This document shows, piece after piece, positions 27,412 through 34,772 of a stretch of DNA of 64,000 nucleotides. The stretch spans positions 4,254,001-4,318,000 of the forward strand of contig NZ_CP029425.2 of assembly GCF_002278135.3 (NCBI RefSeq), given 5' to 3'. The position numbers and the translations under genes are program-made. The notes below the pieces were generated by a model that worked only from the letters and a program-made list of their open reading frames with translations, searched no databases and had not been told where the DNA came from. Origin of the DNA: Bradyrhizobium ottawaense (GTDB lineage: Bacteria; Pseudomonadota; Alphaproteobacteria; Rhizobiales; Xanthobacteraceae). Numbering within the stretch: the stretch's first letter is position 1; each line of letters opens with the position of its first letter.

Positions 27412-28359
27412 TTGTCCGATACGCCTTATCCCATCGACCTCGACAGCATTCGCGGCGCATTTCCGCCGGGTATCGAAGTGCCGCCGCTGCTTGTCGACTT
27501 TGCCACCTGGCTCAAGGGGCGTCCCTGGGGCAGCGTCGGCTGCTTCTCGCTGCAGGGGCAATTCTCGGATCACGCGCCGATCACCGACGGCAGTCCCTTG
27601 CGGGACAGGTTTTCGCTGTTCATGCGGCTGCCGGACGGCTCGGCCGTCGGCGGCTGGTACGGCGCCGGTCTCGACCGCGACAATCCGCCGATCGTGGGAC
27701 TGGGCTCGGAGGGCGACTACGAGCTGCTGGCGGCGAGCCTCGACGGCCTGCTCGCCAAACTGACGTCGCAACAATTCGACAATGCCTGGAGCGATCTCAA
27801 GCCGCATGACGAGGTCGAACCGCAGACGGTCGAGCTTGCGCAATGGCTGGCCGGACGGCCGCTCGGCGAGCCGGCGACGCCCGACGACAATTCGTCGGAA
27901 CTGCCCGATTTCCGCGGCTTCATGGAAAAATGGAGCCGGGATCGCGAAGATTACTGGGCCAATCACCGCCTGATGGCCGAGCTCGGCTGGCGGCTGGCCG
28001 CCCATCTGCCCAAGGGCAAGAAGCCCTGGGACCGGACGAGATTCGAGATCGCGATCGTCGGCAAGCAATACCAGGCGCGCGTGCTCTCGCACGGACCACA
28101 GCCGTTCGAGGAAGCCGCCTCGGTCGAATCCCTGCTGCGCGACCTGCGCGAGGAGATGCGCCGCGCCCAGCCCGAGCTTGGCCTGTGGTACGCGATGAAT
28201 TTTGGGCTCTATGCCGACGGCCGCGTCATGCCGAATTTCGAGTACGATCTACGCCCGACCATCGACGGCGATCCAGCGCTGCTCTCCGAGGCGAAAGCCG
28301 ATCTCGCCCGCGCACCCCGGCCTGAGCGCTGGGTGCCGAAATGGCTGACGGAAGCCTGA
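27412..28359 (+). CDS. SUKH/immunity-like protein (tentative)
   Basis: 315 aa, soluble. The N-terminal half has the outline of a SMI1/KNR4 (SUKH) domain (LPDGSAVGGWYGAGLDRDNPPIVGLGSEGDYELLAASLDGLLAKL). The C-terminal part (LGLWYAMNFGLYADGRVMPNFEYDLRP) looks like DUF600/YezG-type immunity proteins. Both assignments are by eye and tentative. The start is a TTG at 27412; no earlier ATG or GTG was available in frame. No toxin gene is adjacent. Its 3' end (PERWVPKWLTEA) has a diverged partner copy at about 29395-29452. Confidence 0.6.
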   Translation: MSDTPYPIDLDSIRGAFPPGIEVPPLLVDFATWLKGRPWGSVGCFSLQGQFSDHAPITDGSPLRDRFSLFMRLPDGSAVGGWYGAGLDRDNPPIVGLGSEGDYELLAASLDGLLAKLTSQQFDNAWSDLKPHDEVEPQTVELAQWLAGRPLGEPATPDDNSSELPDFRGFMEKWSRDREDYWANHRLMAELGWRLAAHLPKGKKPWDRTRFEIAIVGKQYQARVLSHGPQPFEEAASVESLLRDLREEMRRAQPELGLWYAMNFGLYADGRVMPNFEYDLRPTIDGDPALLSEAKADLARAPRPERWVPKWLTEA

Positions 28360-28369
28360 AGTCTCGGAA

Positions 28370-28476
28370 TTCCGCGACGCTGCCGTGCAGTCGGCACGCC
28401 GAGACCTTCTGCTGTCGCACCATCAGTGCGTTGTAACTCTTGCTTGACCTCGCGGGGACGGGCACCTTCGATCCCT
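28370..28476 (-). pseudogene. Remnant of the rimO 3' end
   Basis: This stretch reads, on the minus strand, like the C-terminus of RimO with a middle piece missing: YNALMVRQQKVSACR joined to LHGSVAEF, against [15 protein letters not shown] and LHGSVAGF of the intact rimO at 29460. About 190 bp are deleted, the stop codon is changed and small indels shift the frame. It lies just after the immunity-like gene, in the same order and spacing as at the intact rimO end. Confidence 0.8.
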
Positions 28477-28537
28477 CTTGACTTAGAGCGCGCTCGAAGG
28501 GGTATCTGTACGTGCGTCAGTACGAGAACGGGCACAC

Positions 28538-28969
28538 ATGAAGATCGGCGACCTCGCAAGACGAACCGGCTTGTCGACCCACACGCTGCGCTACTATGAG
28601 CGCATCGGGCTGCTGCCATACGCTGACCGGGATCGCTCCGGTCAACGTGACTTTGACGCATCGATCCTCACATGGATCACATTCATCGGTCGGCTCAAGA
28701 CCACGGGAATGCCGATCCGGGACATGTTGCGTTATGCGGCGCTTCGTGACGACGGCGACGCCACCGGGCCAGCCCGGCGGCAGATGCTGGAAATCCATCG
28801 CGAACAGGTTCGCACGCAGATTGCCGAACTCCAGGAATGCCTGCTCGTCCTTGATACCAAGATCGCCGGCTATGCCGGCGACGAACAGAGGACGAAGGAA
28901 AATGACGCACGCCCCGACACATGCCGAAAGCCGCTTCGATCGCGGCCAGCGGGCCCTGTCACGCATTGA
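28538..28969 (+). CDS. MerR family transcriptional regulator
   Basis: 143 aa. Starts with the winged-helix signature MKIGDLARRTGLSTHTLRYYERIGLLPYADRD, then ILTWITFIGRLKTTGMPIRDMLRYAALR and a C-terminal coiled coil for dimerisation. There is no Cys cluster, so metal sensing is unlikely; the form fits regulators of small-molecule or redox stress. It overlaps the following decarboxylase-like gene by 68 bp, implying one transcript. The pair is flanked by duplicated sequence from the rimO region. Confidence 0.92.
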   Translation: MKIGDLARRTGLSTHTLRYYERIGLLPYADRDRSGQRDFDASILTWITFIGRLKTTGMPIRDMLRYAALRDDGDATGPARRQMLEIHREQVRTQIAELQECLLVLDTKIAGYAGDEQRTKENDARPDTCRKPLRSRPAGPVTH

Positions 28970-29321
28970 CGGCAAGGCCGGCGAAAAGGTCGTCGCCTCA
29001 CTCGCCGACATCGCTCCGGATTTCGCACGCTACGTGATCGAGTTTCCCTTCGGCGACATTTACTGCCGCCCGGATCTCGGCCTGCGCGATCGAGAGATCG
29101 CGACGATCGCCGCGCTGACGGCGCTCGGAAATGCCGCGCCTCAGCTCAAAGTGCATATCGAGGCGGGGCTGAACGTCGGGCTTTCTCGCGACGAGATCGT
29201 GGAGATCATCATGCAGATGGCCGTCTATGCGGGCTTCCCGGCGGCGGTGAACGGGCTGTTCGCAGCCAAGGAGGTGTTCGCCGCGCAGGACGGACGGCAG
29301 GCGTCGGGAGACGCGACCTGA
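28902..29321 (+). CDS. Carboxymuconolactone decarboxylase family protein
   Basis: 139 aa, helical. The core CRPDLGLRDREIATIAALTALGNAAPQLKVHIEAGLNVGLSRDEIVEIIMQMAVYAGFPAAVNGL is that of PcaC-like carboxymuconolactone decarboxylases. The CxxC of AhpD-type peroxidases is absent, so the decarboxylase or isomerase branch is more likely than a thiol one. The start at 28902 has GAAGGAAA before it and lies inside the end of the MerR gene. The MerR protein probably regulates it. Confidence 0.88.
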   Translation: MTHAPTHAESRFDRGQRALSRIDGKAGEKVVASLADIAPDFARYVIEFPFGDIYCRPDLGLRDREIATIAALTALGNAAPQLKVHIEAGLNVGLSRDEIVEIIMQMAVYAGFPAAVNGLFAAKEVFAAQDGRQASGDAT

Positions 29322-29394
29322 CGAACGTCGGCGCGGTGTATCGTGCATCGCCGTAGTTCAGTGCGCGCAGCCTGAACGCGGGCAAGTTGAATGG

Positions 29395-29452
29395 CTGGGC
29401 GCGCGCCGGTCGCGCCCGCGAGCGCTGGGGACCGCAATGGCTGTCGGCGCCT
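29395..29452 (+). pseudogene. Remnant of the immunity-like gene's 3' end
   Basis: In one frame it reads ARAGRARERWGPQWLSA, matching ARAPRPERWVPKWLTEA, the last residues of the 27412-28359 gene. It lies directly before the intact rimO stop. The distance from GAGCGCTGGG to the shared CGCGACGCTGCCGTGCAG is 49 nt both here (29420 to 29469) and at the other copy (28324 to 28373). Confidence 0.65.
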
Positions 29453-29459
29453 TGGAACC

Positions 29460-30791
29460 TCAGAACCCCGCGACGCTGCCGTGCAGGTCGTACTGGTCGG
29501 CGCGCTCGATCTTCGCGGTGACGATCTCGCCGACGCGCAAGGGGCGGCGGCTCGTCAGATAAACCGCGCCGTCGATCTCCGGCGCATCGGCCTTGGAGCG
29601 GCCCTTGGCGACGGTCGGGCCGACTTCGTCGATGATGACCTGCTGGCGCGTGCCGACCTTGCGCTTCAGCCTGCGCGCGGAGATCTTCTGCTGCCGGGCC
29701 ATCAGCGCGTTGTAGCGCTCCTGCTTGACCTCTTCCGGCACCGGGTTCTCGATCGCGTTCGATGTCGCGCCTGCAACCGGCTCGTATTTGAAGCAGCCGA
29801 GGCGATCGATCTCGGCCTCGTCGAGCCAGTCGAGCAGATAGGCGAAATCGGCATCGGTCTCGCCGGGGAAGCCGACGATGAAAGTCGAGCGCAAGGCGAG
29901 ATCGGGGCACTCTTCGCGCCAGCGCTTGATCCGCGCCAGCGTCTTGTCCTGCGCCGCCGGGCGCTTCATCGCCTTCAGCACCTCCGGGCTCGCATGCTGG
30001 AACGGGATGTCGAGATAGGGCAGCACCTTGCCCTCGTTCATCAGTGCGATGACCTCGTCGACATGCGGGTAGGGGTAGACATATTGCAGCCGGACCCATG
30101 CGCCGAGCTCGCCGAGTTCGCGCGCGAGGTCGAGGAATTTGGCGCGGACCTGGCGGTCCTTCCACGGGCTCTCGGCATATTTGAGATCGACGCCATAGGC
30201 CGAGGTGTCCTGCGAGATCACCAGCAATTCCTTGACGCCGGCGCCGACCAGGCGCTCGGCCTCGCGCAGCACGTCATTGGCCGGGCGCGAGACGAGGTCG
30301 CCGCGCAGCTTCGGGATGATGCAGAAGGTGCAGCGGTTGTTGCAGCCCTCGGAGATCTTCAAATAGGCGTAGTGGCGCGGCGTCAGCTTGATGCCCTGCG
30401 GCGGCACCAGGTCCACATGCGGATTGTGCGCCGGCGGCAGCGCGCGGTGCACGGCGTCGAGCACGCTCTCGTATTGCTGCGGGCCGGTGATGGAGAGCAC
30501 GCCGGGATAGGCCTGCTCGATCTGCTCGGGTTCCGCGCCCATGCAGCCGGTCACGATCACCTTGCCGTTCTCGGCCATGGCCTCGCCGATCGCCGAGAGC
30601 GATTCCTGCTTGGCGCTGTCGAGGAAGCCGCAGGTGTTGACGATGACGATGTCGGCCCCGTCATGCTTGCGGGCGAGCTCGTAGCCCTCCGCGCGCAAGC
30701 GCGTGATGATGCGCTCGGAATCCACCAATGCCTTGGGACACCCGAGCGACACAAAGCTGACCTTGGGCGCAGCCGCCTGATCCATATCCAA
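29460..30791 (-). CDS. rimO: Ribosomal protein S12 methylthiotransferase
   Basis: 443-aa radical-SAM enzyme that methylthiolates an aspartate of S12. The UPF0004 domain has Cys18, Cys54 and Cys83 for the auxiliary cluster; the radical-SAM triad is C150, C154, C157 ([11 protein letters not shown]); a C-terminal TRAM domain ends with [24 protein letters not shown] and [14 protein letters not shown] are typical. Length is normal. A broken copy of its last ~100 codons lies at 28370-28476. Confidence 0.96.
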   Translation of the reverse strand: MDMDQAAAPKVSFVSLGCPKALVDSERIITRLRAEGYELARKHDGADIVIVNTCGFLDSAKQESLSAIGEAMAENGKVIVTGCMGAEPEQIEQAYPGVLSITGPQQYESVLDAVHRALPPAHNPHVDLVPPQGIKLTPRHYAYLKISEGCNNRCTFCIIPKLRGDLVSRPANDVLREAERLVGAGVKELLVISQDTSAYGVDLKYAESPWKDRQVRAKFLDLARELGELGAWVRLQYVYPYPHVDEVIALMNEGKVLPYLDIPFQHASPEVLKAMKRPAAQDKTLARIKRWREECPDLALRSTFIVGFPGETDADFAYLLDWLDEAEIDRLGCFKYEPVAGATSNAIENPVPEEVKQERYNALMARQQKISARRLKRKVGTRQQVIIDEVGPTVAKGRSKADAPEIDGAVYLTSRRPLRVGEIVTAKIERADQYDLHGSVAGF

Positions 30792-30896
30792 ATCTGCCTG
30801 ATTGACCGGCCTGAGCTAGTCCCAATTGCCCACAATTACAACCCTTTGCAGGGCGTTCCGGCGTGCTATGGATGAATCACCTGCCGTGAGTGAGCC

Positions 30897-31487
30897 ATGA
30901 GCGCCGAACAGTCACCCAAAATCGTGATCGTCGACGAAAGCCCGATCCGGGCTGCGATCCTGGAGGAGGGATTGCGGGAGGCCGGATTCACGCAAGTGGC
31001 CCACATCCGCGAGATGCAGAGCCTGCTCGCCCGTATTTATGCGGTGGACCCCGACATCATCCTGATCGATCTGGAGAACCCCAGCCGCGACGTGCTGGAG
31101 GCGATGTTCCAGGTCAGCCGCGCCGTGAAGCGGCCGATCGCGATGTTCGTCGACCAGAGCGATTCAGCCTCGATCCAGGCCTCGGTCGAGGCGGGGGTAT
31201 CCGCCTACATCGTAGACGGGCTGAAGAAGGAGCGCATCAAGCCGATCCTCGACCTCTGCGTGTCGCGCTTCAACGCCTTCGCCAAGCTGCAGGAGGAGCT
31301 GGAGCGCACCAAGTCGCAGCTCGAGGACCGCAAGATCATCGAGCGCGCCAAGGGCATCCTGATGAAGGTGAAGGGCCTCACCGAGGACGAGGCCTACGTG
31401 CTGCTGCGCTCCACCGCGATGCGCGAGAAAAAGAAAATCGGCGAGATCGCCCAGTCGATCATCACCGCGTCGGAGATGCTGAAATGA
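30897..31487 (+). CDS. nasT: NasT-type antitermination regulator (receiver + ANTAR)
   Basis: 196 aa. N-terminal receiver-like domain (KIVIVDESPIRAAIL, IILIDLENPSRD), coiled coil, and a C-terminal ANTAR RNA-binding domain (about 134-196: LEDRKIIERAKGILMKVKGLTEDEAYVLLRSTAMREKKKIGEIAQSI). In Bradyrhizobium, Paracoccus and Azotobacter NasT binds leader RNA of nitrate genes and prevents termination, being held inactive by NasS until nitrate is present. It overlaps nasS by 4 nt. A leader with two ANTAR-type loops lies upstream of nirA at 32859. Confidence 0.93.
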   Translation: MSAEQSPKIVIVDESPIRAAILEEGLREAGFTQVAHIREMQSLLARIYAVDPDIILIDLENPSRDVLEAMFQVSRAVKRPIAMFVDQSDSASIQASVEAGVSAYIVDGLKKERIKPILDLCVSRFNAFAKLQEELERTKSQLEDRKIIERAKGILMKVKGLTEDEAYVLLRSTAMREKKKIGEIAQSIITASEMLK

Positions 31488-32647
31488 CTGCTCCCCTCCG
31501 CATCGGGTTCATCCCGCTGGTCGATGCCGCAGCCCTGATCGTCGCCGTCGACAAGGGATTTGCCGCCGCCGAAGGGCTCGAGGTCGAGCTGGTGCGCGAG
31601 GTGTCCTGGTCCAACGTCCGCGACAAGCTCAATATCGGCCTGTTCGACGCCGCGCATCTGCTCGCGCCCGTCGCGATTGCGTCCTCGCTCGGGCTCGGTC
31701 ACGTCAAGGTGCCGATCGCAGCCCCCTTCAATCTCGGCATCAATGGCAATGCCATCACGGTGTCGCCGGCGCTTCATGCGGCGCTGATGGGGGAGATTGA
31801 CGGCGATCGCTTTGACCCGATGGTTACGGCGAAAGCGCTGGCGAAAGTGGTGGCCAAGCGGCGCAAGGCGGGTGCCGAGCCGCTGACTTTCGGCATGACC
31901 TTCCCCTTCTCGACCCACAATTATCAGCTGCGGTTCTGGATGGCGGCGGCCGGCGTCGATCCCGACGAGGACGTGCGCCTCGTGGTGCTGCCGCCGCCCT
32001 ACATGGTCGACAGCCTCAAGAGCGGCCATGTCGATGCATTCTGCGTCGGCGCGCCCTGGAATTCGGTCGCCGTCGATCTCGGCATCGGCCACATCCTGCA
32101 TTTCGTCTCCGACATCCTGGTGCGCGCCGCGGAAAAGGTGCTCGCGGTTCGTCAGGTCTGGGCCGACAAGAATCCGGACGTGGTCGCTAGCCTGGTGCGC
32201 GCGGCGGTGAAGGCCGCCGCGTTCATCGAGAGCCCAGCGAACCTGGCCGAGGCGGCGCAGATCCTGGCGCGGCCCGAGCGGATCGGCGTCGATGCCGAGG
32301 TGATCCAGCGCTCGCTCATCGGCCGCCTGAAGATCTCGCCCGAGGGAGAGGTGCGCGAAAGCGGCCGCTATCTCCTGGTGGGGCGGGAAGAGGCGGGGCG
32401 GCCCGATCCGGTCCAGGCCGCCTGGCTCTATGCGCAGATGGTGCGTTGGGGGCAGACGACGCTCAGTCCGGAGGGCGTCAAGACGGCGATGGCCGTGTTC
32501 AGGCCCGACCTCTACGATGCGGCCCTCGGCCGCCGGCCGCCCGAGCAGGCTCCCGCCGCGTTCGGGGCGTTCGCCGGGCCCGTCTTCGATCCCGACGACA
32601 TCCGGGGGCATCTCGAGGCCTTCGAGGTCCGGCGTTGGAAGGCCTGA
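31484..32647 (+). CDS. nasS: NasS nitrate/nitrite sensor (NrtA/CmpA-like, cytoplasmic)
   Basis: 387 aa beginning LRIGFIPLVDAAALIVAVDKGFAAAEGLEVELVREVSWSNVRDKLNIGLFDAAHLLAP, the NrtA/CmpA ligand-binding fold, but with no signal peptide, so it stays in the cytosol. This is the known NasS form, which binds NasT and releases it when nitrate binds. Translation is coupled to nasT (ATGA overlap). The later GAPWNSVAVDLGIGHI is conserved in the family. Confidence 0.93.
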   Translation: MTAPLRIGFIPLVDAAALIVAVDKGFAAAEGLEVELVREVSWSNVRDKLNIGLFDAAHLLAPVAIASSLGLGHVKVPIAAPFNLGINGNAITVSPALHAALMGEIDGDRFDPMVTAKALAKVVAKRRKAGAEPLTFGMTFPFSTHNYQLRFWMAAAGVDPDEDVRLVVLPPPYMVDSLKSGHVDAFCVGAPWNSVAVDLGIGHILHFVSDILVRAAEKVLAVRQVWADKNPDVVASLVRAAVKAAAFIESPANLAEAAQILARPERIGVDAEVIQRSLIGRLKISPEGEVRESGRYLLVGREEAGRPDPVQAAWLYAQMVRWGQTTLSPEGVKTAMAVFRPDLYDAALGRRPPEQAPAAFGAFAGPVFDPDDIRGHLEAFEVRRWKA

Positions 32648-32664
32648 TTCGGAGCTGCGCCTTT

Positions 32665-32691
32665 TTTAGGCAAGAAGTTTCATTGCCTAAA
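32665..32691. promoter_or_regulatory. Inverted repeat downstream of nasS
   Basis: Perfect 9+9 inverted repeat TTTAGGCAA / TTGCCTAAA with a 9-nt spacer, just after the nasS stop and ~100 bp before the sigma-54-like promoter. No T-run follows on the plus strand, so a simple terminator is unlikely; an operator or enhancer-type site is possible. Confidence 0.45.
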
Positions 32692-32792
32692 GTTTGATCC
32701 GGCTGCCCGAATTTCGTGAGAGTGCGCCGCCCGGGGTTTCCGGGGGAGGCGTCTAATCATCTGAAATAGCGTTGTTTTCCATTTTGGCCAAG

Positions 32793-32809
32793 CTGGCACG
32801 CAACTTGAA
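32793..32809 (+). promoter_or_regulatory. Sigma-54-like promoter of nirA
   Basis: CTGGCACGCAACTTGAA matches the -24/-12 consensus (TGGCAC-N5-TTGCA) with one mismatch, A for C in the -12 element. It predicts a transcript start near 32820 and a ~117-nt leader before nirA. A nitrogen-controlled promoter fits the nitrate assimilation genes. Confidence 0.6.
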
Positions 32810-32858
32810 TGTTGCAGTGCGGCCAGCTTGTCACAGGTGCCTGCTGAGCCGAGTCCCG

Positions 32859-32913
32859 CAGCAACGAAGCTGATCGGACCGTTGGGTAACGAAGCCGGCT
32901 CTTAAGGGCCAGC
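32859..32913 (+). ncRNA. ANTAR (NasT) target RNA in the nirA leader
   Basis: Two hairpins with identical hexaloops AACGAA (A1 and G4, the ANTAR recognition pattern): CAGC-loop-GCTG at 32859-32872 and a weaker, bulged stem around the loop at 32888-32893. The right arm of the second hairpin (GCCGGC, 32894-32899) is also the left arm of an alternative hairpin GCCGGCTC-TTAA-GGGCCAGC (32894-32913, one mismatch). That is the exclusive arrangement expected for antitermination. No strong T-run follows the last hairpin, so stopping may need another factor or act on translation. Confidence 0.7.
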
Positions 32914-32936
32914 CCAGTTCCTCACGGGTCGCGCCA

Positions 32937-34772
32937 ATGTCCGTCGATGCCACCCAGGTGGCCGCAGGAGCTTCGTTACCGACCATGAAAATCGATACGC
33001 TCGCAGTCGACTTTACCGACGAGCAGAAACGCTATCTCGAAGGTTTTACGACCGGTTTGCAGATCAGCCGGGTCGGTCGTGGTCTCGGCGGTGGAGGCGG
33101 CGCCGGCAAGGCGAACGCCGAGCCTGTTGGCCCCGATGCCGTGCACATCAAGGCGCAGGACAAGGTGATCGCGTCGGGCAAGAAGCTCGCCGATCAGGAG
33201 AAGTTCAAGCGCGACGAGCATCCCTTCGATGCTTATCCGCGGCTTCGCCAGCAGGCGCACGACAACACGCCGCCGAGCCCGGCGGACAATTTCCGCTGGC
33301 GCTATTACGGCATCTTCTATGTCGCGCCGACGCAGGACTCCTACATGAGCCGCCTGCGGATTCCGAACGGCATCATGAAGCATTGGCAGATGTCGGGTCT
33401 TGCCGATCTCGCCGATGAGCTCTGCGGTCCCTACAGCCACGTCACGACGCGCGCCAATCTCCAGCTTCGCGAGATTCCGCCGAAGAACGCCGTGAAGCTG
33501 ATCGAGGGTATCCAGGACCTCGGCCTGTGCTCGCGCGGCTCCGGCGCCGACAACATCCGCAACGTCACGGGAACGCCGACGGCCGGCATCGATCCGCAGG
33601 AAATCATCGACACGCGACCCTATGCGCGCGAATGGCACTACCACATCCTCAACGACCGCTCACTCTACGGCTTGCCACGCAAGTTCAACGTCGCCTTCGA
33701 CGGTGCCGGCAGGATCGCGGTGCTCGAGGAGACCAACGACATCGCCTTCACGGCGTATGAGGTGAAGGACGGCTTCGGCATCGAGCCCGGCGTCTGGTTC
33801 CGCCTCGGCCTCGGCGGCATCACCGGCCACAAGGACTTTGCGAAATATTCCGGCATCATCGTCAAGCCGGAGCAGGCGACGGCCGTCGCCGATGCCATCG
33901 TGCGCGTGTTCATCGACCATGGCGACCGCACCAACCGCAACAAGGCGCGGCTGAAATATGTGCTCGACGCCATGGGTCATGACGGCTTTCTCAAGCTCGT
34001 CGAGGAACGATTGAAGACACCGTTCACGCGCGTGCCGGAGGAGGCGTTCCAGCCGCGCCCTGCCGCGGACCGCATGGCGCATGTCGGCGTACACAAGCAG
34101 AAACAGGACGGCCTCAACTGGATCGGCGTTTCTCTGCCGCTCGGCAAGCTTACCTGCGACCAGATGCGCGGTCTTGCCAAGGTCTCGCGCGACCTCGGCG
34201 ACGGCGAGATCCGCCTGACCGTCTGGCAGAACCTTTTGATCTCGGGCGTGCGCGACGAGAATGTCGCGCTCGCCGTTGCGGCGATCAAGCAGATCGGGCT
34301 AGCGGTCGAGGTCTCGCACATCCGTGCCGGCCTGATCGCCTGCACCGGCAATGCCGGCTGCCGTTTCGCGGCGTCCAACACCAAGCGCAGCGCGGCCGAG
34401 ATCGGTGATTGGTGCGAGCCGCGCGTCGCCATGGACAAGCCGGTCAACATCCACGTCACCGGCTGCCACCATTCCTGCGCGCAGCATTACATCAGCGACA
34501 TCGGCCTGATCGGTGCGCGCGTGCCGGTGAACGAGGACGACACGGTCGAGGGCTACCACCTCTTTACTGGTGGAGGGTTCGGCCCCGACGCGGACGTCGG
34601 GCAGGAGGTCTATCACGACCTCAAGGCCGAGGACGCGCCGAAGACGGTCGAGGGACTGCTCAAGGCCTATATCGCCCATCGCTCGTCGCCCGACGAAACC
34701 TTCCTCTCCTTTGCGCGCCGCCATAACGGCGAGACGCTGCGCAAGCTTGCCGATGCACAGGTGTCCGCATGA
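32937..34772 (+). CDS. nirA: Siroheme-dependent nitrite reductase (NirA; nitrite/sulfite reductase family)
   Basis: 611 aa, reduces nitrite to ammonium in the cytoplasm. The 4Fe-4S/siroheme ligands are C469-x5-C475 (ACTGNAGCRF) and C510-x3-C514 (TGCHHSC). Siroheme-binding segments include HVTTRANLQLREI. The assimilatory sulfite reductase branch has the same motifs, so assignment as nitrite reductase depends on the upstream nasT-nasS and ANTAR leader. It has a Gly-rich insert near residue 50 (GLGGGGGAGKA). Overlaps the next gene by 4 nt. Confidence 0.85.
   Translation: MSVDATQVAAGASLPTMKIDTLAVDFTDEQKRYLEGFTTGLQISRVGRGLGGGGGAGKANAEPVGPDAVHIKAQDKVIASGKKLADQEKFKRDEHPFDAYPRLRQQAHDNTPPSPADNFRWRYYGIFYVAPTQDSYMSRLRIPNGIMKHWQMSGLADLADELCGPYSHVTTRANLQLREIPPKNAVKLIEGIQDLGLCSRGSGADNIRNVTGTPTAGIDPQEIIDTRPYAREWHYHILNDRSLYGLPRKFNVAFDGAGRIAVLEETNDIAFTAYEVKDGFGIEPGVWFRLGLGGITGHKDFAKYSGIIVKPEQATAVADAIVRVFIDHGDRTNRNKARLKYVLDAMGHDGFLKLVEERLKTPFTRVPEEAFQPRPAADRMAHVGVHKQKQDGLNWIGVSLPLGKLTCDQMRGLAKVSRDLGDGEIRLTVWQNLLISGVRDENVALAVAAIKQIGLAVEVSHIRAGLIACTGNAGCRFAASNTKRSAAEIGDWCEPRVAMDKPVNIHVTGCHHSCAQHYISDIGLIGARVPVNEDDTVEGYHLFTGGGFGPDADVGQEVYHDLKAEDAPKTVEGLLKAYIAHRSSPDETFLSFARRHNGETLRKLADAQVSA

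Noticed and set aside
29391..30875. 494-aa plus-strand ORF opposite rimO
   Set aside because: Antisense to rimO with low-quality composition; its first part overlaps the junction remnant.
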